A stretch of DNA of 49,100 nt from the NCBI GenBank assembly GCA_031270825.1, contig JAISXH010000015.1:1-49100 (forward strand), read 5' to 3'. The translations under genes and the position numbers were made by a program. Origin of the DNA: Bifidobacteriaceae bacterium. GTDB lineage: Bacteria; Actinomycetota; Actinomycetes; Actinomycetales; WQXJ01. Shown piece by piece: positions 41,428 to 49,100 of this stretch (positions are counted from its first letter, which is position 1; every line of letters starts with the position of its first letter). Below the pieces are notes generated by a model. The model was not told the origin of the DNA. It did no database searches and saw only the letters and a list, made by a program, of their open reading frames with translations.

Positions 41428-42599
41428 CTAAGCTCTTCCGCCAACGCGCGGCCAGGTGGTTGCGCGATCTCTTCGGCACCGGCGGCGCAACCGGAGACGC
41501 CCCGGGAGCTGCCCGAACGGCATCGTCCGGTGTGACAACTCGGTTCAAGGCTGTGACCGCGGCCATGGCCGTGGTGGCAGTGGGCGGTTGCGGGCTGCCC
41601 GCCGAGGCGGACGGGTTCGCCGATCGCCAGGCGCAACTTCGCTGGGAAAGAGAGCGGGTCCACGAACGGCTGGCGGCGCTGGACTCATTTGTGGCCGAAC
41701 ACAACTGGATGCTGGGCGGGGAGTGGTCGGTCAGCGCCAACATGTACACGCTGGTGACTGTCAACGGGGAGGCGACCAGCGGGGTGATTGCGAAACTAGC
41801 CATGATGGGGAGCCCGGCGGAGGTCTCGACCGAGCCAGACAACGGGATCGAAGGATCGACCCTGTTCACTTATCATCCGGCCGGATCTGAATGGGACTAC
41901 GACCTGCTGGGCGAGAATCTGCGCGATCTGGCCCCAACCCCTTGGGTCGCGGAACCCACCCTCTACTACGATTCCCCGACCGAGCAGGACGACCGGCGGA
42001 TGCCATACGGGATGCCGTTCTGCGCGGCCTCGTCGTTCGCGCTGTTGTGCGGCGTGCGCGCCAGCGTGTTCTGGGCATTGACCATCGCGGAAGCGGAGGC
42101 CGACTCAGAGGCCTCGGACCCGTCCGACGAATCTGACGCGGCCGGGTGCGACACGTCGACGGGGGCGCCCGCCAAAATCGAGCGCGGGCTGTGGCCGCAG
42201 GTCACAACGCTTGCCGACGGAACGACGGAGCTGCGGTTGACGGTGCCTTTCAACTGTCTCGCCACCAGTTCGGTTTTCCCGAACTACCCCTCCATGTTCA
42301 CCGATTCGGCGCTCGACCCGGTGTTGTCGGAAATTGGCGGACAGCCGGTGTCGCTGCTGCTGTGGCAAACAGCCCAGGGTGAACCGGTCAAGGTCGAGGT
42401 CAACGGCACTTTGACCGCCGGCGAGGATGTCGTGCAAGTTCAGGCGGGCTGGGAGAGTCTTGGCGAAGCCACTAACGAAGACTTTCCGGAGCTTCCCAGC
42501 GCGCTGGATGTGACGTACTTGGATGTTGACGAAGCGGCCGCCTTCGGCGAAGCGGTCCAGGCCCGCAGGCGAGAACTAAGGGAGCAAGGCAATGGGTGA
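41424..42599 (+). CDS. Putative lipoprotein of unknown function
   Basis: A 391-residue protein, family not recognised. A lipobox-like VAVGGCG puts the lipidated Cys at residue 56, after a hydrophobic run (AVTAAMAVVAVGG). From the coupled ATG at 41424 the leader is unusually long; a GTG at 41532 would give a normal 20-residue lipoprotein signal, so the true start is uncertain. The mature part is acidic, with Cys in FCAASSFALLCG, GCDTST and FNCLATS that could form disulfides. It overlaps the protease stop by ATGA and the next gene by 8 bp, so it should work with both, possibly as a substrate, inhibitor or partner of the protease. Confidence 0.72.
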   Translation: MTKLFRQRAARWLRDLFGTGGATGDAPGAARTASSGVTTRFKAVTAAMAVVAVGGCGLPAEADGFADRQAQLRWERERVHERLAALDSFVAEHNWMLGGEWSVSANMYTLVTVNGEATSGVIAKLAMMGSPAEVSTEPDNGIEGSTLFTYHPAGSEWDYDLLGENLRDLAPTPWVAEPTLYYDSPTEQDDRRMPYGMPFCAASSFALLCGVRASVFWALTIAEAEADSEASDPSDESDAAGCDTSTGAPAKIERGLWPQVTTLADGTTELRLTVPFNCLATSSVFPNYPSMFTDSALDPVLSEIGGQPVSLLLWQTAQGEPVKVEVNGTLTAGEDVVQVQAGWESLGEATNEDFPELPSALDVTYLDVDEAAAFGEAVQARRRELREQGNG

Positions 42600-44184
42600 C
42601 GAGGAACAGCGGCCTGGCGGGCCTGCGGCGGAACCGGCGGGCGGGGATGACGAGGCCCGAACTTCGCCAAGGCACCAGGCCTCGGCCGAGGCTGCGGCCA
42701 CGAACGGGTCGCCGTCGGCCGGTCTAGGGGACGATGCCGTGCGCCAGTCCCAGCCCAGTCCCGCTTTTCCCCCGGCGCCGCCCTCGCAGGGCCTGCCTTC
42801 GCATGGCGTCCAACCGCAGCCCGCGCCAGGCGCCGGCTATTCACCGCCCTCCGGCGGCGGGTATCCACCTGGCCAGGCCTATCCGCCTCCACCCGCCGCC
42901 GGCCAGACGTATCCTCTTCCGCCTGCGACTGCCCAACCGCCTGGCCAGGCTTACCCGCTGCCGCAGGGGCGCGCCTATCCCGCCGGCCAGGCCTACCCCG
43001 CCCAAGCCCCCGCCCGGACGTACTCTCCTGTCCCAGGCGCCGCCCAGCCTTCCGGTCAGGCCTATCCACCTCCGCCCGGCGCCCCTCAACCCACCGCTCA
43101 GACGTACCCTCCTGTCCCTGGCGCCGCTCAGCCTTCCGGTCCGGCCTATCCACCTCCGCCTGCGGCTGCCCAATCGCCCAGCCAGGCCTACCCTTCCCCG
43201 CCTGCGCCTGCTCAACCTCCCGGCCAGGCCTATCCACCTCCACCGGCAGGCGCCCCATCGCCGAGCCAGGCCAGCGCTCCTGCGCGTGCAGGCGCCCAAC
43301 CTCCCGGCCAGGCCTACCCACCTCCGCCAGCAGGCGCCCCATCAACCAGCCAGGCCAGCGCTCCTGCGCGTGCAGGCGCCCAACCTCCCGGCCAGGCCTA
43401 CCCACCTCCGCCGGCAGGCGCCCCATCAACCAGCCAGGCCAGCCCACCTGGGCGCGCAGGCGCACAACCTCCCGGCCAGGCCTACCCACCTCCACTAGCT
43501 GGGCCCCCCTCAACCAGCCAGCCCAGCCCTCCTGCGCGTGCAGGCGCACAACCTCCCAGCCAGGCCTACCCACCTCCGCCAGCCGGCCCCCCCTCAACCA
43601 GCCAGCCCAGCCCTCCTGCCCGCGCAGGCGCCCAACCTCCCAGCCAGGCCTACCCACCTCCGCCGGCAGCCCCACCATCAACCAGCCGGGCCTATACACC
43701 TCCGACGCCCAAGCCGGCCGCCGCCCCCGCTGGCGCGGCCGCGCCGAGGAAAGGACGCGGGAAGGTCATAGTGGTGACGGCGCTTGTCACGGCCTTGGTG
43801 GTGGCGGGCGCGGCAGCCGGCTTGTACTTCTTGGTCATAGGTAGCGGTTCCGTGCTGGACCGCGCCGCCGTGGAAGACAGGGTGTCGGAGATCCTGACTG
43901 AGGACTTCGGCATCCCGGTGGACGCGTCCTCGGTGGATTGCCCGAGTTCAATGCCCGCCCAGGCGGATGCGAAATACATCTGCTCCTACTCGGCGACCGG
44001 CCAATCAGCGCAGGCGCAGGTCACGGTGGTCAACGAGGGCCAGTACTTGGTCGGAGTCGTGGGCCAGGGCGATTCCGGCGCCCTGGCCGATCCTTTGGCA
44101 GAAAACCTCCTCGACGAAGGCCCAACCGGCTGGCAGGATCTGGCCGATATCACCTCGGGAGAGACTTCTAAGACTGACGAGTGA
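42592..44184 (+). CDS. Repeat-rich membrane protein with C-terminal DUF4333 domain
   Basis: A 530-residue protein. About 370 residues of Pro/Gln/Ala/Tyr repeats (P-x-Q-A-Y-P-P-P-P) precede a basic patch, one membrane helix (about 391-413, VIVVTALVTALVVAGAAAGL) and a DUF4333 domain (VLDRAAVEDRVSEILTEDFG, then VDCPSSMPAQADAKYICSYS with its Cys pair). The topology puts the repeats in the cytoplasm and DUF4333 outside. Similar Pro/Tyr-rich N-termini occur in mycobacterial envelope and division proteins. Six 84-bp repeats lie at 43192-43695. The ATG overlaps the end of the lipoprotein gene by 8 bp. Confidence 0.82.
   Translation: MGDEEQRPGGPAAEPAGGDDEARTSPRHQASAEAAATNGSPSAGLGDDAVRQSQPSPAFPPAPPSQGLPSHGVQPQPAPGAGYSPPSGGGYPPGQAYPPPPAAGQTYPLPPATAQPPGQAYPLPQGRAYPAGQAYPAQAPARTYSPVPGAAQPSGQAYPPPPGAPQPTAQTYPPVPGAAQPSGPAYPPPPAAAQSPSQAYPSPPAPAQPPGQAYPPPPAGAPSPSQASAPARAGAQPPGQAYPPPPAGAPSTSQASAPARAGAQPPGQAYPPPPAGAPSTSQASPPGRAGAQPPGQAYPPPLAGPPSTSQPSPPARAGAQPPSQAYPPPPAGPPSTSQPSPPARAGAQPPSQAYPPPPAAPPSTSRAYTPPTPKPAAAPAGAAAPRKGRGKVIVVTALVTALVVAGAAAGLYFLVIGSGSVLDRAAVEDRVSEILTEDFGIPVDASSVDCPSSMPAQADAKYICSYSATGQSAQAQVTVVNEGQYLVGVVGQGDSGALADPLAENLLDEGPTGWQDLADITSGETSKTDE
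43192..43695 (+). repeat. 84-bp tandem repeats, six units
   Basis: Units start at 43192, 43276, 43360, 43444, 43528 and 43612. Each encodes 28 residues containing G-A-Q-P-P-G/S-Q-A-Y-P-P-P followed by a Ser/Thr-Gln segment. The middle copies are nearly identical and the outer ones more diverged, so the array is probably length-variable. Confidence 0.9.
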
Positions 44185-44541
44185 GCCGAGTTCACGGGTT
44201 GTGACTCCGCTGAACAAACCGGTTGGCTAGCCCAAGCCCTGCTCGCCTGTCCTGGCTGCCGTTCTGGGCCCACGCCGCAGGCACGGATCCAGCTCGCCCT
44301 GACATGATCGGTCCGGGGCGTCCACCGCCCTCCCGGGCGCGTCTCAGCGAGACCCGAGCGACCGAGTTGGCCGTCATGGCGGTCCTCCTGCGAACGCGAG
44401 GGCTGGTTAAGGCGGCCGCAGTTCGCTGAGCCTGTGCTGTCCCAGGTCGCTCGGCTCAGTTCAGTTCAACCCGTTTTGGTGGAAATGGGCATGCGCCGCG
44501 AGGAGGGCGCCTGCGGCGCCCAAAAATGTGAAGCTAGGAAG
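44185..44541. other. Gene-free region before the esterase gene
   Basis: No supported gene. A hairpin GGGCGC-CTGCG-GCGCCC at 44505-44521 is followed by AAAAA; on the minus strand it would be a T-run before the stem. If the esterase start lies further upstream (ATG 44485), part of this region is coding. Confidence 0.35.
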
Positions 44542-45789
44542 ATGGCAACCGTCTCGCTGGCCACCGGGCGCCTGTGCCACGCCTCCAACTGGGGCGTGGT
44601 AATTGAGGCGGCCCCCAAACGAGACTTCTTCGCCACCCTGCCATTCGGCATCGTGCTCGCGGTGGTCGGTTTGGCGCTGCTGGCGGCGGCGATCTTTCTG
44701 CTGCGGAAGCGGCGCCAACAGATCAAGGGGCGCAAGGGCCTGCGCGTTTTCGGATACATCGCCGGATCCCTCGCTCTGGTGATCGGCCTGGCGGCGGTTG
44801 CCAATTGGTACGCCGGCTGGATGCCGAACTTGGAGGCGGCGCGGTTGCGCCTAGGCTTCGGTCCGGCCAACCGCGACAGTTCCGAGCTCGCCCACCGCGC
44901 GCCGGATGTTTCGGAGTTGGGCTCGCGGCCGATCACCGATCTGGGGACATCGCTGGCCAAACCATCCCCACACCCGACCGGGACGCCTCCGGCGAGGGGC
45001 GCTGTCAAGGAGTTCGACCTGCCCGCGCCGAAGTCTTTGAACTTGGCGTCGCCCGAGGTCTGGATCTACACGCCGCCCGGCTACGATCCATCTGGCAAGA
45101 CCGCCTATCCGGTGATCTACCTGATCCATGGGTCACCGGGATCGCCATCGGACTGGATCGCCGCCGGCGGCGCAGACGTGTTCGACCAAATGATCGCCGC
45201 CGGCGAGCTGGCCCCGGTCATCGCTGTCTTTCCCAGCGTGGGCGCCCGCGGCGCCGCTGACTCGGGTTGCCTTGACTCGACCAAACCTGGCGGATCGCAG
45301 GTCGAGACTTTCCTGTATCAGGTGGTCAAGCCATGGGTCCAGAACCACTTTCCGGTGGCCGCCGACAGGCGTGCGAACGCCATCGGAGGGATGTCCATGG
45401 GCGGCTATTGTGCCATTGATCAGGGCTTGCGCCATTCGGACCAGTTCGCCACAGTGCTCGCCTGGATGCCGTATGCGAAGCCCGGGGCGGCGGGCAAGAA
45501 CATGAAATCGAACCAGGCCGAGATCGATGCCGTGACACCGAGCCAGTACATTTCGACCATCGAGACGATTGACCACAACCCCGTCGCCGCCTGGTTCGCC
45601 ATTCCCGGCAACGAGGAGCAAGGAGAGGTCGGGCGCGATAGCCACGCCATGGCCCAAGCCCTGACTGACCGTGGCCAATCGACCCGGACGCTCGTCGCGA
45701 CCGGCCAGAACCACACCTGGAAGATGGCGATCGCCACCATGCAGCGGGGACTGGCCTTTTGGCAGGAGCAATTGGACCGGATTCCATAG
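44542..45789 (+). CDS. Membrane-anchored alpha/beta-hydrolase esterase
   Basis: A protein of about 415 residues with two membrane helices near residues 33-55 and 69-90, then a hydrolase domain of the esterase-D/antigen-85-like group: VWIYTPPGYDPSGKTAYPVI, YLIHGSPGSPSDW and nucleophile S285 in GMSMGG, with the catalytic His probably in GQNHTW. Likely acts outside the membrane on ester substrates. The start is uncertain: ATG 44542 follows an AGGAAG placed too close to be ideal, while ATG 44485 or GTG 44434 would add 19-36 residues. It stands alone. Confidence 0.8.
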   Translation: MATVSLATGRLCHASNWGVVIEAAPKRDFFATLPFGIVLAVVGLALLAAAIFLLRKRRQQIKGRKGLRVFGYIAGSLALVIGLAAVANWYAGWMPNLEAARLRLGFGPANRDSSELAHRAPDVSELGSRPITDLGTSLAKPSPHPTGTPPARGAVKEFDLPAPKSLNLASPEVWIYTPPGYDPSGKTAYPVIYLIHGSPGSPSDWIAAGGADVFDQMIAAGELAPVIAVFPSVGARGAADSGCLDSTKPGGSQVETFLYQVVKPWVQNHFPVAADRRANAIGGMSMGGYCAIDQGLRHSDQFATVLAWMPYAKPGAAGKNMKSNQAEIDAVTPSQYISTIETIDHNPVAAWFAIPGNEEQGEVGRDSHAMAQALTDRGQSTRTLVATGQNHTWKMAIATMQRGLAFWQEQLDRIP

Positions 45790-45849
45790 GCCCGGACCTC
45801 CGCCCCGAACCCCGGTGATGGACAGGCGTTTGGCGCCCTAAACGTGCAT

Positions 45850-46200
45850 TCAACTCGGCGGACAGCCCCGACGACCTGACCGCCAAGGCCCGAATTCGCG
45901 ATGCCGCCATCCACCTGTTCGCAACTCGCGGTTTCGACGTGCCGATGCCAGCCACGCCGTCCGATGCCGTTTGCTCGCCGGCGCCAATTGCCCACCGTTT
46001 CGGGTCCCACAGCCAGCTAGGCCAAGCCTGCGACGGGAACGTAACCGCCCACTGTCGGCGCCGGAAAGCGGACCCAAGTCGGGTTAGATGCTGGCGCCTT
46101 GGCTGCGGCATTGCGGAAACTGTGGACTTACGACGACGTTGCCGGCTGCCTACTTGAGTCGATTCGGGCTGGCGACTCACGCGGCCTCGGCCTCCAGGCC
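45850..46200 (+). pseudogene. Decayed TetR-family regulator
   Basis: One frame reads DDLTAKARIRDAAIHLFATR, then GFD and, after a garbled recognition-helix region, SPAPIAHRFGSHSQLGQACD. This is the TetR helix-turn-helix with expected residues altered. It stops at 46157. A second frame from about 46093 reads AAALRKLWTYDDVAGCLLES, plausible as the following helix after a frameshift. No start codon or ribosome site is evident. The sequence ends against the yggS 3' end. Confidence 0.6.
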
Positions 46201-46209
46201 TGGTTTCGC

Positions 46210-47010
46210 CTATGGATTCCTCGGGCCGAAGACCGCGGTGCCCAGGCGCACGATGGTGGCGCCCTCGGCTATTGCGATCTCGAGATCTCGGCTCATCCCC
46301 ATCGACAGCTCGACCGCGCCGGCCGTGCCGGGGGCGCCGCTGTCGACAACTTGATCGCGGATGTCCCGCAAGGCGGCGTAGGCGCGGCCGACAGCCACGG
46401 CATCGTCCGAATTGGGGCCGACCGTCATGAAGCCTTGCAGCACCAACCCCGGCAAGGCGGCCACGCGGCAGGCGAGATCCGCTGCCGCCACCGGCGCGGC
46501 GCCGGACTTGGTGGGCTCGCCTGAGGTGTTGACCTGGATCATCACGCCGATGCCGTGTGGCCGCCCCAGCGCACCGCTCGCAGGCGACGCCACCGCCCGG
46601 TCCGCCAGGCGCTCGGCCAACTTCTGCGAGTCAACCGTTTCGACACAAGCCGCCCACCGCAGCGCCGCGTTGACTTTGTTGGTCTGCAGATGCCCAATGA
46701 CATGGGCTTCATGCGGCAAGTCGGCCAGTTCGGGACCCTTCGCCACCAGTTCCTGAACGCGGTTCTCGCCAATCAGCCGCGCGCCCGCCAGAATCGCAGC
46801 CCGGACGGCGCCCACAGGTTGCTGTTTCGTGGCCAATAGCAGCTGAACAGAGCCAGCCTGACGTCCAGCCGCGGCGCAAGCGCGGGCAATGCGCTCATTC
46901 GCCCTGGCCAAACCGTCCTTGACCGTTGCGGCGGCTCCGGCGCCGCCTGCGCTAGCCGCGGCCCAAGGGACGTCGGCAGGCTCTGCGCCCCGGGGACGGG
47001 CTGTAGTCAT
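46210..47010 (-). CDS. YggS-family PLP-binding protein
   Basis: A 266-residue YggS/PROSC protein, a single-domain PLP carrier involved in vitamin B6 and amino-acid homeostasis. The PLP lysine is in VQLLLATKQQPVGAVRAAIL. ARLIGENRVQELVAKGP, HVIGHLQTNKV, IQVNTSGEPTKSG and LSMGMSRDLEIAIAEGATIV, then RLGTAVFG, are family motifs. It has an Ala/Gly-rich N-terminal extension of about 30 residues relative to typical members. It is isolated here, not in the ftsZ-sepF cluster where many Actinomycetota carry yggS. The ATG at 47010 has no strong ribosome site. Confidence 0.92.
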   Translation of the reverse strand: MTTARPRGAEPADVPWAAASAGGAGAAATVKDGLARANERIARACAAAGRQAGSVQLLLATKQQPVGAVRAAILAGARLIGENRVQELVAKGPELADLPHEAHVIGHLQTNKVNAALRWAACVETVDSQKLAERLADRAVASPASGALGRPHGIGVMIQVNTSGEPTKSGAAPVAAADLACRVAALPGLVLQGFMTVGPNSDDAVAVGRAYAALRDIRDQVVDSGAPGTAGAVELSMGMSRDLEIAIAEGATIVRLGTAVFGPRNP

Positions 47011-47084
47011 ACCATCAGCGCAGATCCCGGCCGCCGAGCCAAAGCCTGCCGTTGTCGCGCCACCGCCAGCGAAGTCCCCTGGCG

Positions 47085-48035
47085 TCACCCGCCGTCGCCG
47101 CCCGCGAAGACGTCTTTGCAGCGCGCTGGCACCACCATGACCGGGCAGCGCGCGTGATGAAGCACCGCCTGGCTGGTGGAGCCCAGGAGAAGCCCGGAAA
47201 AGCCGCCTCGGCCACGGCTGCCGACAACTATCAAATCGGCCGATGAGGAGAACTCGACTAGGAGGGCGGAGGCGGTGCCGTCCAGGGCGTGGTGGCGAAC
47301 CGCGAAGCCATCCGGCACCTCCCGTCCGACCAGCTCCGCCTCGATCAGGCGACCGACCTCGGCTTCGAGTTCGGCCAGCACCGCGGTGTGGTCCACTTGG
47401 CCGGGCGCCCAGGCGAAAAGGCTGGTGCCCGAGGCGACCGGCATGGACGCGAAGGCGACCAAATCGGCCTGCCACGAAATCGCCTCATCCAAGGATCGAG
47501 CCAGGGCGAGCTTTGAGACCTCCGAGCCGTCCACGCCGACGACGATCTTGCGCACCTCAGGCGGCTCGTCCGCTGCCTCCGCGTCGCTCGTTCGGCCACG
47601 GCCCCCCGAAGGCACCACCACCGTGGGGCAGTGGGCGTGCACCGGCAATGCGGTGCTGACCGTTCCCAGCAGCCGCTCGGCGAACCCGCCGCGCCCGCGT
47701 GTCCCGACCACCATCAAGGCGGCCTGCTTCGAGTGTTCAACCAGGACGCCTGCGGCGTCCCCCACTTCCAAGACGCCCTCGACGTCTGATAAGTGCTCTT
47801 TCGCGCGCTCCGCCGCAGCTTCCAGGACGGCTCCGGCGCCTTCCGACAGCGCGCTAGCGCCGACGTCCAGATAGGCCGCGTCCATCGAGGTCGCGCCAAA
47901 TCGCGGCACCGTGTACGCGCACACCACTTTCAAGGGCGCGCCGCGAACGCCGGCTTCGGCCACGGCCCAGTCGAGGGCCTTGGTCGACGAATTCGAGCCG
48001 TCTACGCCGACCACTATGGCTGGTGCTCTTGACAT
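47085..48035 (-). CDS. Tandem universal stress protein
   Basis: A 316-residue protein with two UspA domains. Each has the N-terminal Asp strand (IVVGVDGSNSSTKALDWAV and IVVGVDGSEVSKLALARSL) and the ATP-binding G-x2-G-x9-G-S/T motif (GTRGRGGFAERLLGTVS and GSRGRGGFSGLLLGSTS). Two-domain, ATP-binding Usps are common in Actinomycetota and linked to dormancy and stress. The ATG at 48035 has GGAAG and GGGGA upstream. It is transcribed in the same direction as, and downstream of, the rRNA operon terminator. Confidence 0.94.
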   Translation of the reverse strand: MSRAPAIVVGVDGSNSSTKALDWAVAEAGVRGAPLKVVCAYTVPRFGATSMDAAYLDVGASALSEGAGAVLEAAAERAKEHLSDVEGVLEVGDAAGVLVEHSKQAALMVVGTRGRGGFAERLLGTVSTALPVHAHCPTVVVPSGGRGRTSDAEAADEPPEVRKIVVGVDGSEVSKLALARSLDEAISWQADLVAFASMPVASGTSLFAWAPGQVDHTAVLAELEAEVGRLIEAELVGREVPDGFAVRHHALDGTASALLVEFSSSADLIVVGSRGRGGFSGLLLGSTSQAVLHHARCPVMVVPARCKDVFAGGDGG

Positions 48036-48309
48036 GACATCCCCGCTTCCTTGCCTCTAGTCACTGGGAGCCCAGATCCTTGTCATTGTTTTACCATCTC
48101 AAGAGTCCGTTGGGAAGGTCAACCCAGGATACCGCGAAAACTCCCGGTCCATCTGAACGACCGCTGCGCCTGCGTCCTGGCTCCAGCCTCGGAGATCAGG
48201 TGCGGCTGTGGGGTGTTGGTGGTTTGTCATCGGGTCGGGTGGCGCCGGCGGGTGTGGGTTGGTTTGGTTGCGGGTTGGGCGGTTGTGTGGGGGGTGTTGG
48301 TTGTGGTTT
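48036..48309. other. Region between rRNA operon and usp, C/A-rich on the minus strand
   Basis: No gene is supported. From about 48215 to 48309 the minus strand is almost free of G and consists of C/A runs such as AACCAACACCCCCCACACAA. Such a C-rich, G-poor stretch after the 5S hairpin is what a Rho-loading (rut) region looks like. The usp promoter should lie in the 60 bp before 48035. Confidence 0.4.
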
Positions 48310-48349
48310 GGGCCCGGCCGGCCCCCTGGTGTGGGGGTTGGCCGGGCCC
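48310..48349 (-). terminator. rRNA operon terminator hairpin
   Basis: GGGCCCGGCC and GGCCGGGCCC form a perfect 10-bp stem extended inward by CCCCC/GGGGG, about 10 nt after the 5S 3' end. No T-tract follows; C/A-rich sequence does. Confidence 0.8.
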
Positions 48350-48358
48350 TTGTGGTGT

Positions 48359-48480
48359 TGTGTCGGCGGTGTCCTGCTCTCCCGCCGGCCCTCGCCGGCA
48401 GTACCATCGGCGCTGGGGGGCTTAGCTTCCGGGTTCGGGATGGTTCCGGGCGTTTCCCCCCCGCTGTGGCCGCCGACACA
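48359..48480 (-). rRNA. rrf: 5S ribosomal RNA
   Basis: The 5' TGTGTCGGCGG and 3' CCGCCGACACA pair as helix I. Between them are the conserved CCATCCCGAACCCGGAAGCT and the GCCGATGGTACTG segments. Ends are approximate to a few bases. Confidence 0.95.
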
Positions 48481-48575
48481 AGTCTGGGTTGGTCTCCACC
48501 GTCCCCTGGCCCCCCTTTGGCGGGGGCGGGGTTGTTTGTGGATGGTGTGGTGGACGCGAGCGTTTTCGTGTCGTG

Positions 48576-49100
<525 letters not shown>

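Noticed and set aside
42440..43699. Minus-strand ORF with a striking G-R-P-G-W-E-V-G-R-L repeat
   Set aside because: The repeats are the complement of the 84-bp array in the DUF4333 gene, so the pattern needs no separate gene.
44223..44429. 68-codon ORF before the esterase gene
   Set aside because: No ribosome site or domain; probably chance.

Overview
The window is chromosomal DNA from a high-GC Gram-positive bacterium of the Actinomycetota. The evidence is an IdeR-type iron regulator with every metal ligand in place, actinobacterial families (DUF3027, DUF2530, DUF3263, a WXG100 protein, a LytR-C-domain protein), a long-tailed cold-shock protein, CIRCE control of groEL, frequent GTG/TTG starts, and many genes whose start codon lies 6-7 nt after a -10 hexamer (leaderless). 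I would guess a Micrococcales/Actinomycetales-like lineage, but cannot name a genus.

Layout. 0-4.3 kb: a translationally coupled pair, a HEAT-like DUF6493-type protein and a SWIM zinc-finger protein. 4.3-8.6 kb: an accessory and decaying zone with a solitary PIN toxin, vapBC, relBE, a gutted MMPL exporter, a TetR regulator, an ABC-permease remnant, short tandem repeats and a frameshifted gene. 8.6-9.8 kb: tRNA-Tyr, an RlmA/TlrB-type 23S rRNA methyltransferase, tRNA-Thr and tRNA-Met, all on the minus strand. 9.9-16.3 kb: yajQ, ideR, two MFS exporters and a purine (NCS2) permease; this permease is flanked on both sides by highly structured DNA. 16.4-20.4 kb: an operon csp-DUF3027-lipoprotein, divergent from a PhoPR-like two-component system. 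20.4-25.6 kb: a double-length ThyX-family protein preceded by a coupled small ORF, an HD-like protein lacking its catalytic Asp, a WXG100 protein, and a NarL-type sensor/regulator pair. 25.8-29.4 kb: groEL with two CIRCE operators, a LytR-C protein, DUF3263 and ung. 29.6-32.2 kb: the three-gene AmmeMemoRadiSam operon. 32.3-39.1 kb: PepSY protein, a sensor kinase and regulator, a receiver-less winged-helix protein, a SulP transporter and a YgjP-type metalloprotease. 39.2-45.8 kb: tRNA-Arg, vapBC, then a coupled operon of secreted serine protease, lipoprotein and repeat-rich DUF4333 membrane protein, and a membrane-anchored esterase. 46-49.1 kb: a TetR remnant, a YggS protein, a tandem universal stress protein, and the 3' end of an rRNA operon (23S and 5S) on the minus strand.

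No complete phage, insertion sequence, CRISPR array or classical defence island is visible. The parts that look least described are the two structured elements flanking the NCS2 permease, the divided ThyX motif with its small upstream gene, the AmmeMemoRadiSam operon (conserved but of unsettled function), and the protease/lipoprotein/DUF4333 operon. The consistent leaderless promoter geometry fixes several start codons, including those of all three antitoxins.
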